A DNA stretch of 64,000 nucleotides from Setophaga petechia (Eukaryota > Chordata > Aves > Passeriformes > Parulidae), in the NCBI GenBank assembly GCA_024362935.1, contig JANCRA010000164.1:434001-498000 (forward strand), read 5' to 3'. Position 1 is the first letter of the stretch. Every line of letters begins with the position of its first letter. The notes beneath the pieces were generated by a model. That model was not told the DNA's origin, did not search any database, and worked only from the letters and a program-made list of their open reading frames with translations. Shown here piece by piece: positions 21,456-31,199 of this stretch. Both the position numbers and the translations under genes were made by a program.

Positions 21456-21850
21456 AGGTTTGTGCAATCATGGCCTCCAATTATCTGCTGTAATTAGTCC
21501 CTGGAGAGGCTTTGTCAGTAACAACACTCAGTGGGGCTCATTAATACTTCAAGGTACTTCAGTTTTTTAAGGTACTTGGTGTTTGTCTATTGATACAGAC
21601 TCTGTGAGAGGTTTGTGCAATCATGGCCCCAATTATCTGCTTTAATGAGTCCCTTGAGAGCTTTGTACTGACACTCAGTGGAGCTCATTAATGCCTTGAG
21701 ATACTCGAGGTTTTTAAGGTACTTTATGGATTTAAGAATACTTTAAGGTACTTTTAAGGATTTTCCTTCCCACACTGAGTCTCTGAGCGGTGTTTGTTCC
21801 ATCCTGGCCTCCAGTTCTCTCCTCCAAGGAGTGCATGAGGAGCCTGTGTT
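21456..21850 (-). repeat. Tandem repeat of about 150-180 bp, left arm
   Basis: GGTTTGTGCAATCATGGCC recurs at about 21,458 and 21,611, followed each time by AATTATCTGCT and by GGTACTT/AAGGTACTT runs; a third diverged unit starts near 21,785. The inverted counterpart is at 43,190-43,600. Confidence 0.8.
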
Positions 21851-22119
21851 GGCTATCTTCCCCCTTTCTATTTTACAACAAAGATGGAACTGAAAAAATT
21901 TTGTAAGACTTTCTAAAAGCAACCAAACAAACCTGGAACAATTAACAATACAACAGCAACAAAAAAGAGAATTAATAGTCCTGTTTTAGCTAGACATCAT
22001 CCAACTCATTAGTCCTCAGGACTGGAAGAGATTATTGACACAGTGTTTGTTTTCCACTTAAAGCTTCTTTAACCCTTCCTTCAGTACCTGAATGCTCTTG
22101 TGGATTGACTCACTGTGGC

Positions 22120-22345
22120 TGCAGGGGTATGTGCAACACATCCCTCAGAGTCTACACAGCCATGCCCATGTGCCCAGAGCAAAAACTCTATCGCTGTTCT
22201 GCAAGGTGGCATGTCTGATGGTCTCTGTGTCTGACAGCAGGCCACTCAATGTGAGGGAGGTAGCATTGGTTTGCTTACTTAACAGGCACCCAAGATGGTC
22301 TAACTGTCCTAAAGCTTTAGCTGCAGCCACCCAAGGTAGTCCAAA
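22120..22345 (-). pseudogene. env transmembrane-subunit remnant, left arm
   Basis: On the minus strand, SLTLSGLLSDTETIRHATLQN is followed by the cysteine-rich loop region that normally carries CX6CC. A one-base loss just before the paired cysteines shifts the frame. The identical shift occurs in the right-arm copy. No surface subunit is present. Confidence 0.68.
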
Positions 22346-22399
22346 CTGGGGATGCTACCATCCAATACCTGGATTAAAGCTTTCAAAGCCATCTCTTTG

Positions 22400-23415
22400 A
22401 TATCATCCAATACTTCTCTGGGGATACCTGCTGCTTGATCATCTGGTAGGCTGTGTTGTCCTTCTCAAGATGGATGGTTGATTGTCAATTCCACCCTTGC
22501 CTCATTATTAGCATAGTCTCCTATTAATCAATATTGTAAACATGTCCATCCCCCTTCCCACAGGGTGTATTCTGTAGGTGACAACAACATGGTCATAATA
22601 TATTTTAACTCATAGAGGGTTAAGACATGAGCTGTAAACACGGCCCTCATTAGGACATTAAAACAAGGTAAGTCCTTCCTATGGTCTTTAGCTGCCCTAC
22701 ACAGATCCTTGATTTCCCTGTAAACCAATGGCTGATAGCTGGGATTCTGCCCTCTTCTTTCATAACATATGGGGTCAGTGACGTGTTTCGAGACTATTTG
22801 CCAGTCTTCTTCCTTAACTGCTTCTTTCCAGATCTTTTCCCAGGGATCTTCTGGGATTGAGGGTTGAGGTGGCTCTGTGGAATCCAAACTGTCTTCTGGG
22901 GAGGAAGAATAACTTGGAGCAGAAACATTTGGATTAGAAATAGTGTGACAGTTGGGCTTAGTATTTTTGATCATGGGGTTATATTGTTTCCGGAGGGCGA
23001 GGCAAAGGGCGCTGCCATTTTGTCAGGTGTGGGGAGGAAGGGCCTTGATTTAGGATGGCGGACTTCCAGGGCGGAGTTCTGGAGGCATGGTCCAGCGTGG
23101 AGGTGGAATGATTGACAGTGGGGGCATGACCCGCAGTCGTGGCAGTGGAGCCTGGAGGTTCATTCAGGGTGGAAGAGAAGGTTTTGGTAGCAGGAAATAG
23201 AGGAGCCAATTCGAGGGAGGACAGTCAGGCTCAGGGGCATCTGGAAAATTTTTAATGATCCAACTCATGATTGATTTTAATTCATTCTTTGAAAATATTT
23301 TGTCATGATCAGTGAGAATTAACATAAAGCATCCATAAATGCTCCTTTCTACTTTGGACATCTGGCTTCCCATTTTTCTCTTTCTCCGCCTTTGGGGGAA
23401 CAGCCACCAGAACAC
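22400..23415 (-). pseudogene. gag remnant, left arm
   Basis: Three stretches in different frames. About 23,415-23,164 encodes a basic, matrix-like N-terminus with MGSQMSKVERSIYGC and a following helical region. About 23,209-22,979 is a proline/threonine-rich linker. About 22,974-22,528 is capsid-like, with PEDPWEKIWKEAV, YQPLVYREIKDLC and LSPTEYTLWEGGW. The frame breaks between them show it is dead. The capsid pattern fits a class II (beta/alpha-like) retrovirus; this is by resemblance only. Confidence 0.75.
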
Positions 23416-23675
23416 ACCAAATCAATAGTGGGATTTGGGTGCACATTGTAATAACACAGTGGCAAAATGGTCAATAAATGTCTTGCGTTTCCCCAAACCC
23501 ACCTGCAATCCTATGCAGGTGAAACCATCGTTGTCCCTGCAGATTCTGGCCAAGGTCCCTTGAACCAACAATGAATCCACCAGGCCCAGCACAATCCAAA
23601 ATCCCGGGGAGCACTGGCCTATCCATCAGCTAACCCCAGCTGACATGACTGGCACAGGGAGCCCGGAATGTCATG

Positions 23676-23693
23676 GTCCCTGTTCGGGTGCCA
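23676..23693 (-). promoter_or_regulatory. Retroviral primer-binding site (tRNA-Lys type), left arm
   Basis: On the minus strand this reads TGGCACCCGAACAGGGAC. This differs by one base (A for G at position 5) from the site complementary to tRNA-Lys3. It lies two bases inside the LTR end. Confidence 0.85.
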
Positions 23694-23697
23694 AATG

Positions 23698-24137
23698 TCA
23701 CAATGAAGGTGGCTGAGACAAACCTCTCTGGTTCCCTGACTTCAGGGCAAGGGTGGCAAATATTAAAAGGAGAAGGATCAATGGAGTCATTAAAAGGAAC
23801 TTTATTAACAGGGTGAAAAACAATAAACATAGAGAAGTTGAGCACAGTACGAGGGGCAGGATCCTAAGACCTGAGACAAAGGGAAAGCAACAACACTTGG
23901 GGATAGAAACCTAGAACAATAATCATATAGAAGAAACAAGTAACCAATAAACCAATAGGGGAGGAAAACTTGGACAACTTAGCATAACAACACTAAGGGC
24001 TTATTGGGGAACTCTCAAGCTCACTCTAAGTTAAACGAAGGATTCCTAGGACATGAAACTCATGCCCAGTTCTTCCGGGGTAAAATCTGTCCAGCTCTGA
24101 GTTACAGCTGGGCTAACTCCCACATTGCTACTTTGCA
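23698..24137 (-). mobile_element. 5' LTR of the gag-env element, left arm
   Basis: About 440 bp. On the minus strand it carries AATAAA (TTTATT at 23,801-23,806 on plus) and ends in GACA just before the primer-binding site. The outer edge, a TGCAAAG step at about 24,137, abuts satellite sequence in both arms. Confidence 0.72.
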
Positions 24138-25000
24138 CTGGCCCCTTGGGACCATGCGGCCCAACAGAGCCACAATGATGTCCTTGGTTCCATGAGGCCC
24201 CTCAGTGTCACAATGGCCCCTTGGGTCCATGGTACCCTGCAGAGTCACAATGTTCCCCTTGGTTCCACAAGTTCCTACAGTGGAACAGGTTCCACAGGGG
24301 CCTGCAGTGTCACCATGGCCCATTGGTTCCACAATGCTCTGCAGTGTCACAATGGTCTCCATAGGAAGGAAACAAGTGAGCCCCAGTGGTGCAGGGGCAG
24401 ATGAGAGGCAGTCACCAGAGGCCAAGGCTAGCCAGACTGGATTGTACGGGCAGATTTTGTCTGGGAGTAACCCTTGGATAAAGAGAGTTTTAGACGCAGA
24501 ATCCCAATTTTGGCCATGGGTGCCTGGACAAGAAAGACAGTTCTTTCCCATAGGAATAAAAGCACAGAGCCCCAGTGCTTCACGGTCAGATGGGAAATGG
24601 CCCTTGGCATGTCAAATTCAGTGGGACCTGTCAGACAGCCCCCAGGGCGCCAAACCAGGCAGACTTGTTCCATGTTCCATCGACTTCATGGGTCCTAACA
24701 CTGTCACAATGGTCTCCCTGATTCCATGAGGTCTGGCAATGTCACAATGGCTTCTTGGTTTCAGGAGCCCCAACAGAGTCACAAGGGTCCATTGGCCCCA
24801 AGCAGCCCCGCTGTGAAACAATGGCTCCTTGTTTCTATTTTAAATCAATCACAATCAAACCACAGTTTGATCATCGATCCTTGCTTCCATAGGGCCCATG
24901 ATTTGCACAATGGTCTCCTTGATTTCCTTGGATCTCTATTGTCACAACTGACCCACGGTTCCATAAGGTTCCGCAGTGTCACTGTGGTCACTGTCAGAGG
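24120..25000 (+). repeat. 38-bp and 180-bp satellites, palindrome II left arm
   Basis: 38-bp family at about 24,125-24,365 and 24,675-24,985 (TGTCACAATGG on plus), with a 180-bp-family block between (about 24,366-24,675). The inverted counterpart at 38,840-40,900 is much longer, so copy number differs between arms. Confidence 0.85.
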
Positions 25001-25139
25001 CTGGATTAGATCGATGTCCCGAGACACCTTGGGATGCTCGGAATGCCCGTGTGCGGCCAGGGCCGGGTCAGGCCTTGGTTTGTGGTGGGACAGAGCCCCG
25101 CCCCCAGCCCTGGCCTGGCAGAGCTGTCAATCACACAGT

Positions 25140-25162
25140 GGGGGGGGGGGGGGGGGGGGGGG
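25140..25162 (+). repeat. Poly(G) run of 23 bases
   Basis: Uninterrupted G run, then TT, then eight more G. It is absent from the other arm, where the matching place (about 38,700) reads CCCCCCA only. Strong G-quadruplex potential; the length may be unreliable in the assembly. Confidence 0.9.
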
Positions 25163-25189
25163 TTGGGGGGGGTGGGTTATGTTAACCCA

Positions 25190-25500
25190 GCTCTGATTGG
25201 CCCAGCTGTCAATCAATCACACTGTAGCAGCTGGTGCTACTCTGGCTCTGATTGGACAAGCAACTGGCAGTCCCACCCCAGGGGCGGGCCCATGAAGGCC
25301 CAGGGGGTTAAAAGCCAGAGGACAAAACCAGCCCATGGTCTGGATCCTGCCTTCTCCTGGGGTTCGTCTGTGATGCTGGAACCCCTGCAGTTGGTACCTG
25401 TGTGTGTGTCTTTCTATGGATCTTCTGTTTTTCTCTATTTCTTCTCCTTCTTATCCTACTTACCTGGAACATTTTTGGGTAACTTCACATGTTGAGGGTT
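25190..25500 (+). promoter_or_regulatory. Promoter-like segment, left arm
   Basis: Contains ATTGG (inverted CCAAT) boxes at about 25,195 and 25,240, a GC box (GGGGCGGG at about 25,271) and a TTAAAAG TATA-like box near 25,308, then a pyrimidine-rich tract. The same arrangement lies inverted at 38,430-38,800, and the pyrimidine tract resembles 7,640-7,740 and 14,820-14,900. No gene starts here that I can see; it may be the promoter/R region of an old LTR element. Confidence 0.4.
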
Positions 25501-26146
25501 AAAGGATTTTAGGTTAAATGTGTGGGAATCCAAGGCATAGGGAATACTTCTCTGTCTGCTCTGAGGGGTCCTGACCCCCAGAGAAACACTGCCTTTAGCC
25601 TTTGCCCATGGAGAGGACTTCCAGGCCTTTGAGATAGATTAGAATTTACCAAAGTGTGAAATGGATTAGAGGGTAGTATAGTATGTCACTTGGGTGAGAA
25701 ATTTAGGCTTTGGGACTTTTAGTATGCTGTAGAAAGGAAGCAAGATGCAGGAATTTGGATCCAGTCTTCTTCATTTACTCCATTTTTTGCAGTGTTGGTG
25801 GCACAGAGTGATTGGTCAAGGAAAGCACAGTGCAGAGGTTACGTCGACAGTCAAGGGATGAGTTATTGGTAGATAAGTAGAAATAATGTATGTTTTAAGA
25901 GTTAATTTAGATCAGACAACTTTAAAAGACCTTGAAACGGTAAATTTTGGAGCCATTTTGTGGTGCTTTTCCAGTGCACTTAGCCTGGTGTGCACAGCAT
26001 ACACAACTTTAGATAAGATAACAATAAACAAGAAGCTGAAGGCTGAAAAAGTCCCATGCATCTCCTTTTACTTGGCACAGAATTACTACTGGAGGGTTTT
26101 CCCCATCCAGGGAGCCCCCAGAAGGGGCCAACATAAACTGGTCCCC
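25500..26146. other. Non-coding arm sequence
   Basis: AT-moderate sequence paired with about 37,690-38,430 of the right arm. No gene recognised. Confidence 0.5.
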
Positions 26147-26463
26147 TGACAATATTTGTAAAAAGTTGTTTTTTTCCATGAAGTTTTTTACTTAAGGATG
26201 TTGACTTAATTAGCCAATCACAGGAAATGTGTTGATTTAATGACCAATGAGGTCTACCTGTGGCAAACAAAGGTATAAAAGAAGAGGATTGAAAAAACGG
26301 GTGGCTTATAGCCCTTAGCATTCTGATCTGAGTCTGTGTCATCTCTTACTCAGCGGCGACATTTTGGGATCTGTGGGGGTTACTGGAGATTCTCTCTGCA
26401 CCTTGTGACCCAACAGGAGCTTCTCTAATAAACTTTGCCTGAAGCTCCCACTGTGCCCATGAC
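26147..26463 (+). mobile_element. Solo LTR-like element, left arm
   Basis: TATAAAA at 26,274-26,280 and AATAAA at 26,427-26,432 about 150 bases apart, with a TG...CA-like outline (TGACAATATT to CCCATGACA). The same element lies inverted at about 37,362-37,680 (TTTATT at 37,388-37,393). The spacing of promoter and poly(A) signals is that of a retroviral LTR. Confidence 0.55.
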
Positions 26464-26770
26464 AGGAACCCCTGTGAGTGTCTGGGACATCCTGGCTCTT
26501 TGGCAGCCTGGGGACTCCTGGGATGTCACCGTGGAGCCCCCGTGAGTGCCTGTGACAGATCGGTGCCTTTGCAGCCCAAGGTGCCCTGGGATGTCACTAT
26601 GGAATGGCTGTGACTGCCTCTGACCACAGGGCTCTTTACCATCCCCAGAAAGCCCTGGGAGGTCTCCATGGAGCCCCTGTCTCTGCCTGTGACATTCCAG
26701 GTCTGGAACAGCCTGGAGACCCTTGGAAAGTCCCCACGGAACCCCTGTGAGGGCCTGTGACAAATCTCAT
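26464..26770 (+). repeat. 75-bp tandem repeat, left arm
   Basis: About four units, each with a GAGCCCCTGTGAGTGCCTGTGAC-like step and a CTGGGATGTC/GGGAGGTCTC step. Inverted partner at 37,060-37,372. Confidence 0.75.
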
Positions 26771-26774
26771 CCTT

Positions 26775-27050
26775 AGCAGGCAACCATCACCAGCCCCCTG
26801 TTGCTATGGTCAGTTCCCATGGCAACCATCCCCAGCCCCCTGTTGCTATGGTCAGTTTCCATGGCAACCATCACCAGCCCCCTGTTGCTATGCTCAGTTT
26901 CCATGGCAACCATCACCAGGACCCTGTTGCTATGCTCAGTCCCTCGGCAGCTCCATGGAGACCCCATCCCAGGGGTGGTTGCCATGGACACCAGCTCAGG
27001 CCTGCAGCCAGAGCCCGTTGCCATGGCAACCATTGGCAGCCCCATCCCCA
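26775..27050 (+). repeat. Tandem repeat carrying GTTGCCATGGCAAC-type palindromes, left arm
   Basis: Four units of about 47 bp (CAGCCCCCTGTTGCTATGGTCAG, then CCATGGCAACCATC), followed by diverged units. A perfect GTTGCCATGGCAAC lies at 27,017-27,030. That palindrome equals the classic RFX X-box. Whether it is bound here is unknown. Confidence 0.8.
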
Positions 27051-27265
27051 GGCTCATGGGATCCCAGAACCACAGAATTGGCTGAGCTGGGAGGGACCCA
27101 TCAGGATCCTCCAGTCCAACTGCTGGCCCTGCACAGGACACCCCAACAATGCCAGCCTGGGCCTGGCAGCGCTGTCCAAACGCTGCTGGAGCTCAGAGAG
27201 CCCTGGAGCTGGGAGCCTTCCCTGGGGAGCCTGGGCAGGGCCCCAGCAGCCTCTGGGCAAAAACC
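27050..27265 (+). mobile_element. CR1-like fragment, outer part (split by an LTR)
   Basis: CCCAGAACCACAGAATTGGCTGAG..., then GGGACCCATCAGGATCCTCCAGTCCAAC, is the familiar reverse-complemented CR1 3' end. It continues after the LTR at 27,789. The uninterrupted version is in the right arm at 36,610-36,895. Confidence 0.72.
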
Positions 27266-27788
27266 TGTGGGAATCCTAAAAATCAGAGGGTTTTAAGAAA
27301 GGAAAAAGCAGGCCTAAGAAAGCAAAGATAGTTAGATGCTAAAACAGCAGAAAAATTAGTAATACAGACATGAGAATAGAACAATAGGCCTATGTTAGGT
27401 GCTGCCTTAAGTGGTAACAAGTTTACTTAATGTATATCTTTAGAAGGTTAAAGCTTGAATAGTCCTTTGTGCCTTGATTCTTGTGAACAAGCTATTGTTT
27501 TTGAAAATAGGCCGCTAACCAAAGCTACGTGTGCTTTATTTGATTGGATAGAAGTATTGTCAATGTTTTTGTACTCTATGTGTGATTGGCTGAAACGCAG
27601 ATGGAAATGGCTTTATGATATGCTGTAACATTACGTCCTTTGGCATTCTGCTGGATTCAGTGAGAGGTTGCATCTGTTTGTCTCCATTGTTGTAACAATG
27701 TCTGAGTCTGATGTCTTGAATAAACCTCTCAGACGCTGACCAGAGTGCCCCGTTCCGTTCGTGCCTTGTAAATATTATTGCCAGGGCA
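27266..27788 (+). mobile_element. Solo LTR, 523 bp, private to the left arm
   Basis: Begins TGTGGGAATC and ends CCAGGGCA, with AATAAA at 27,719-27,724. Flanks are AAACC (27,261-27,265) and GAACC (27,789-27,793), a probable 5-bp target duplication with one change. Removing it rejoins the CR1 sequence exactly as it stands, uninterrupted, in the right arm near 36,680. Confidence 0.82.
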
Positions 27789-27930
27789 GAACCTTTTCCT
27801 GACAGCAAACCTGAGCCCTGACTCAGCTGCAGCTGTTCCCTCCACTCCTGTCCCTGGGCACCAGAGGGAAGAGGTTCCCCCAGCCCCAGCCAGGGACCCC
27901 CTCCCAAGGCTGTTGCCATGGCCACCAGGG
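27789..27930 (+). mobile_element. CR1-like fragment, continuation
   Basis: AACCTTTTCCTGACAGCAAAC and following sequence continue the CR1 piece broken by the LTR, matching 36,540-36,680 inverted. Confidence 0.65.
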
Positions 27931-28085
27931 CTGGGACCAGCTGGGATGCTGGGTTTCAACGAGTTGGGGTTCAGGAATGGGATTCCCCAATTTCCTGCTT
28001 CCATCAAAACTGCGCTGCCCTCGCTGCCCTCCTGCCTCCCATGGGAAGCACAAAAGGCAAAGATCCCGAGCTGGGATAAGAACAA

Positions 28086-28091
28086 TTTATT
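28086..28091 (-). terminator. Poly(A) signal of ZNF1
   Basis: TTTATT on plus (AATAAA on minus). The mirror-image signal for ZNF2 is at 36,379-36,384. Confidence 0.55.
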
Positions 28092-28575
28092 GGGAACACC
28101 AATGAGATAAGGAACAAACAGGAGCAGAAACTATACTGATAACAGAAGGGATAAATAAAAATGTTTACAGGGCAAACTACAACACAACTCACTGGGTCTG
28201 TCTGGCCACAATTTCCCCCTACTTGGAAAGGACACCCTTCTCCTCAGGGAGAGAGAGCAAGAGTCCCTTTCCTGCCACTGGCAACGACCTGAGGTGGGAG
28301 TGAATGTAATGACAGGGCCATGGCCAGACCCTCATTTTCTTCCATCCCACATCACGTCATCGGCAGGGGCAGGAAAAGGGACAGGTGTCTTCCCAGCATG
28401 AATCACAGGGAAAATGGATCCCCAGGGCTCTTCCCAATATGGGTCCTCCAATGGGGAGTTAAACTGCAGCTCAGCATGAAGCTCTTCTGCAGTCGGGGCA
28501 CTGGCAGGACTTCCCTTACTGGTGGCTCCGTTGGTGTCTGGTCAAGTAAGAGCTCTGGGTGAAGCTCTTCCCAAA

Positions 28576-29592
28576 CTAGGTGGACTCGTAGGGCCTCTCC
28601 CCAGTGTGGATGCACTGATGCCTGATGAGGGTGAAGTTGTGCTTGAATCCCTTCCCGCAGTCAGGGCACTGGAGGGGCCTCTCCTGGGTGTGAATGCGCT
28701 CATGCAGGCGGAGATTTGAGCTGGTCTGAAACCTCTTCCCACATATGGGGCACTCGTAGGGCCTCTCCCCAGTGTGGATGTGCTGGTGGATGGTGAGGTG
28801 GGAGTTGCACTTGAAGCCCTTCCCACAGTCAGGGCAGCGGAAGGGCCTCTCATCCGTGTGAATCTGCTGATGCCTGAGGAGATCAGAGCTGGTGTGAAAC
28901 CTCTTCTGACACTCGAGACACTCGTAGGGCCTCTCCCCAGTGTGGATTCGCTGGTGGGTGACGAGGGCGGATCTGTAGCTGAAGCCCTTCCCACATTCCC
29001 CACACTCGTAGGGCCATTCCCCAGTGTGGATCATCTGGTGGCTGATCAGGGTGCTGCTCTGCCTGAAGCTCTTCCCACACTGCAAGCATTTGTGGAGCTT
29101 CTCTCCATCATGAAGCTGCCCATGGACCACCAGTTCCAAGCTCTGGCTGAAGCTCTGCCCACCTTCCTGGATCAGGGTGGGTCTTTCTTCCTCAGGGCAC
29201 ACTGGGCTGGGTTTGCAGGCCATCCTCCTGTGGGATCTCTGGTGATTTTCCCCACAGTTTGATTCCTGTGCCATGGAGCTGCTCAAAACAGACTCTTCCA
29301 TGAAGTTCTGCTGTGCGGATTTGACCTCCCTGTTCTCCATCCTCAGCTCCTTGTCTGGGGGAGGAAAGACAAGGAGAGGATGGGATTTGCCTCCCTGCCA
29401 GAAGGAAGAGGAAGCAGATTTCCCCAGGGCATTCCCGGCAGGGCGGCATTGGCACCGGGATTGTCCTGCAGCTGAGGACCATGCTGGGCTGGGAGATGGA
29501 TCAGGAGAGAGGGGGAAAGGGGCACTGACTTCCTCCTCACCTGCCTGGGTGTCCCGGGGCATCTTCCTCTTCTTTGCAGCCTCCTCTTCCAT
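28576..29592 (-). CDS. C2H2 zinc-finger protein (ZNF1), last finger lost
   Basis: Two coding exons: 29,592-29,541 ([17 protein letters not shown], phase 1) and 29,354-28,576, with donor G/GTGAGG and acceptor CCCCAG/ACAAGG. The spliced product is 276 residues. The intron is a multiple of three and open. The N-terminal part is acidic and lacks KRAB or SCAN. Six tandem C2H2 fingers follow, linked by TGERP-type linkers; the first is [22 protein letters not shown] seventh is destroyed: after GERPYEST comes TAG, both zinc-binding cysteines are changed (TCC, TTT), and the finger tail is readable beyond the stop ([18 protein letters not shown]). Probable nuclear DNA-binding regulator of a passerine-expanded family. 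Its inverted partner ZNF2 (34,872) keeps all seven fingers. Confidence 0.88.
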   Translation of the reverse strand: MEEEAAKKRKMPRDTQAGEEEVSAPFPLSPDPSPSPAWSSAAGQSRCQCRPAGNALGKSASSSFWQGGKSHPLLVFPPPDKELRMENREVKSAQQNFMEESVLSSSMAQESNCGENHQRSHRRMACKPSPVCPEEERPTLIQEGGQSFSQSLELVVHGQLHDGEKLHKCLQCGKSFRQSSTLISHQMIHTGEWPYECGECGKGFSYRSALVTHQRIHTGERPYECLECQKRFHTSSDLLRHQQIHTDERPFRCPDCGKGFKCNSHLTIHQHIHTGERPYECPICGKRFQTSSNLRLHERIHTQERPLQCPDCGKGFKHNFTLIRHQCIHTGERPYEST

Positions 29593-29689
29593 CTGGAAAA
29601 GGTTTGGGGATGGGAAATTCTGTTTTGGGAAGAAAACAAGGGTTGAATACAATGAATTTTATACTGGTTTGAAGGCAAACCTGCAGGAG

Positions 29690-30010
29690 GGTCTAAGCCA
29701 GAACAGCAATTTAATAAAATTATGATCAAGGCAAAGATACAGAAACCCTGCCTTAAACTGACACAGTCAGGATATAACCTGACACCCTGTTGGTCAGGCT
29801 GGTGGCAGCAGTCCCATTAAATGGTGGCTGAAGTCCTGTTGGAGTGATGAGCGTGATTCTCTCAAGGCAGTGGTCGTGTAGAAAGTCTGGTCTTCCTCTG
29901 AAGTTCCAGGGGTAGTTATGGAGCTCTCGTCCTCTGGGAATCCAGTTGGCAAGGTGCTCCTGGTGTTGCAAGGCTTAGCTTATATCCAAGTAGGAATGCT
30001 TGGATCCTCC
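29690..30010 (-). mobile_element. ERVL-type LTR fragment upstream of ZNF1
   Basis: On the minus strand it contains AACAGGACTTCAGCCACC, ATGGGACTGCTGCCACC, CAACAGGGTGTCAGG and a TATAAG step near 29,980, matching the avian ERVL-like LTR pattern I know. It lies about 100 bases upstream of the ZNF1 coding start. The same relation holds in the right arm. Confidence 0.6.
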
Positions 30011-30501
30011 CCCTAGGCAGAGCGTCCCACAGTGGGATGATGGAATTTGATCAGTCCTGCAGTGACACTCAATGGCCCATTGACAGAAGATATCTCCCCT
30101 GGAGGGCGTTATCAGGGCTGAGTCCTGGAAGAGATAAAGAACACTGCCCCACCTGTTTATAGCAGTTGATGAAGATGGGGATTGAAAACATGCATTTGGT
30201 TCCATCTTCCATTGCAGCCTGAAACAGTGGGGTAATCCCTGCTCGGGGGGTGAACATCACCCCCCTTACCCAAACTGGCTCAGGTGTAAAACCCCCATCC
30301 TGGGAAGGCCACACACACAGGGGACAATGTCACACCTGCCCTGCCCCAGGGGAGGTCTCTGTCCCTATCACTCCCTTACTGTCACCCGCTTTTCTCTTTC
30401 TTTCCATCTCTCTCGCTACCTCACATTTACTGTTCAATAAAATCCACTTTGGATTTGGTCTCATTAGCGCCTTAATTGGGGCAGAGGAATCTCTCTAACA
30501 A
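30011..30501 (+). mobile_element. LTR-like segment, opposite orientation
   Basis: Ends in ...GGAATCTCTCTAACA after a pyrimidine tract and AATAAA (about 30,438). Together these resemble the R-U5 end of an LTR. The inverted partner is at about 33,955-34,440. The 5' edge is uncertain. Confidence 0.45.
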
Positions 30502-30536
30502 TTTTCTTAACCAAATAGCAACATTATTTTGGCACA

Positions 30537-30887
30537 GTGATTTCAGGGCACTGTTCTCTGACCCCAAGTGCGTTTGACAACAGCATGGTTCCCTCCTCTG
30601 AGGAGGTTGTGGTTCTTTCTGCAGGAACTCTTGGAAACTTGGATGCAGCTTCCTCTGAGCGACTTCTGGGAGAACTGGTGAGGAAAATGGCTGTTGTGGG
30701 TGCCCATTGTAAAGAAAATATTTTGTTGTCCTTCCTTGAAAACTTTGTTAAAATCACAGGAGGAAAGGGAGCAAATGTTACCAGCGAGACTGACAAGGTT
30801 CATTCACTCAAAGGTGAGGAACACAAGGCTGCTCAAAGTCCCACAAGAAGCCCAGCTCAAGTAGCTAGACTCCCGAATAACTCCTGA
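30537..30887 (+). CDS. Small unrecognised ORF, left arm
   Basis: Open for 117 codons from a GTG; the first ATG is about 15 codons in (MVPSSEEVVVLSAG). It encodes LGELVRKMAVVGAHCKEN and SFLENFVKITGGKGAN, a helical-looking segment, followed beyond the stop by a hydrophobic stretch (ILFLFVPVTFV, then FFLFIICIGLNFYF). I recognise no family. The inverted copy (33,395-33,940) carries a one-base deletion, so if this was ever coding, one copy is dead. Confidence 0.3.
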   Translation: MISGHCSLTPSAFDNSMVPSSEEVVVLSAGTLGNLDAASSERLLGELVRKMAVVGAHCKENILLSFLENFVKITGGKGANVTSETDKVHSLKGEEHKAAQSPTRSPAQVARLPNNS

Positions 30888-31199
30888 ATTCCCAGGCTTG
30901 GGGGTTTTGCCAAATTGAGAATCCTTTTTCTCTTCGTCCCTGTCACCTTTGTGACAGCTACACAGAGTGTTTTCTTCCTTTTCATAATCTGTATTGGGCT
31001 GAATTTCTACTTTTCTTTCATTGGAACCTGCCAGCAGCTGAGCTCGATGTGTGCAGGAACTGATAAACCAGGAACTGCCACAGAATTGCTTCTATTGTCA
31101 GTTTTTTAATGTTTGGGAGTTGTTTGCGTTTTCATCACATGTGACTAGTAAGAAAATTAAATATTCATCGAAGTATTTTATGATGGGTTCAGTTTGATT

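Larger units (their letters stand above)
22100..24137 (-). mobile_element. Endogenous retrovirus remnant, left arm: 5' LTR, PBS, gag, env end
   Basis: Degenerate provirus on the minus strand. In transcription order it has an LTR (about 24,137-23,698), a tRNA-Lys-type primer-binding site (23,693-23,676), gag remnants (about 23,400-22,400) and a piece of env transmembrane subunit (about 22,340-22,120). Protease, reverse transcriptase, integrase and the env surface part are absent, and no 3' LTR is seen. The inverted partner at 40,900-43,175 has the same layout, so the internal deletion predates the duplication of the arms. Confidence 0.82.

Noticed and set aside
26775..27050. CRISPR-like regular repeats
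   Set aside because: Units are directly tandem without unique spacers, and the genome is vertebrate.
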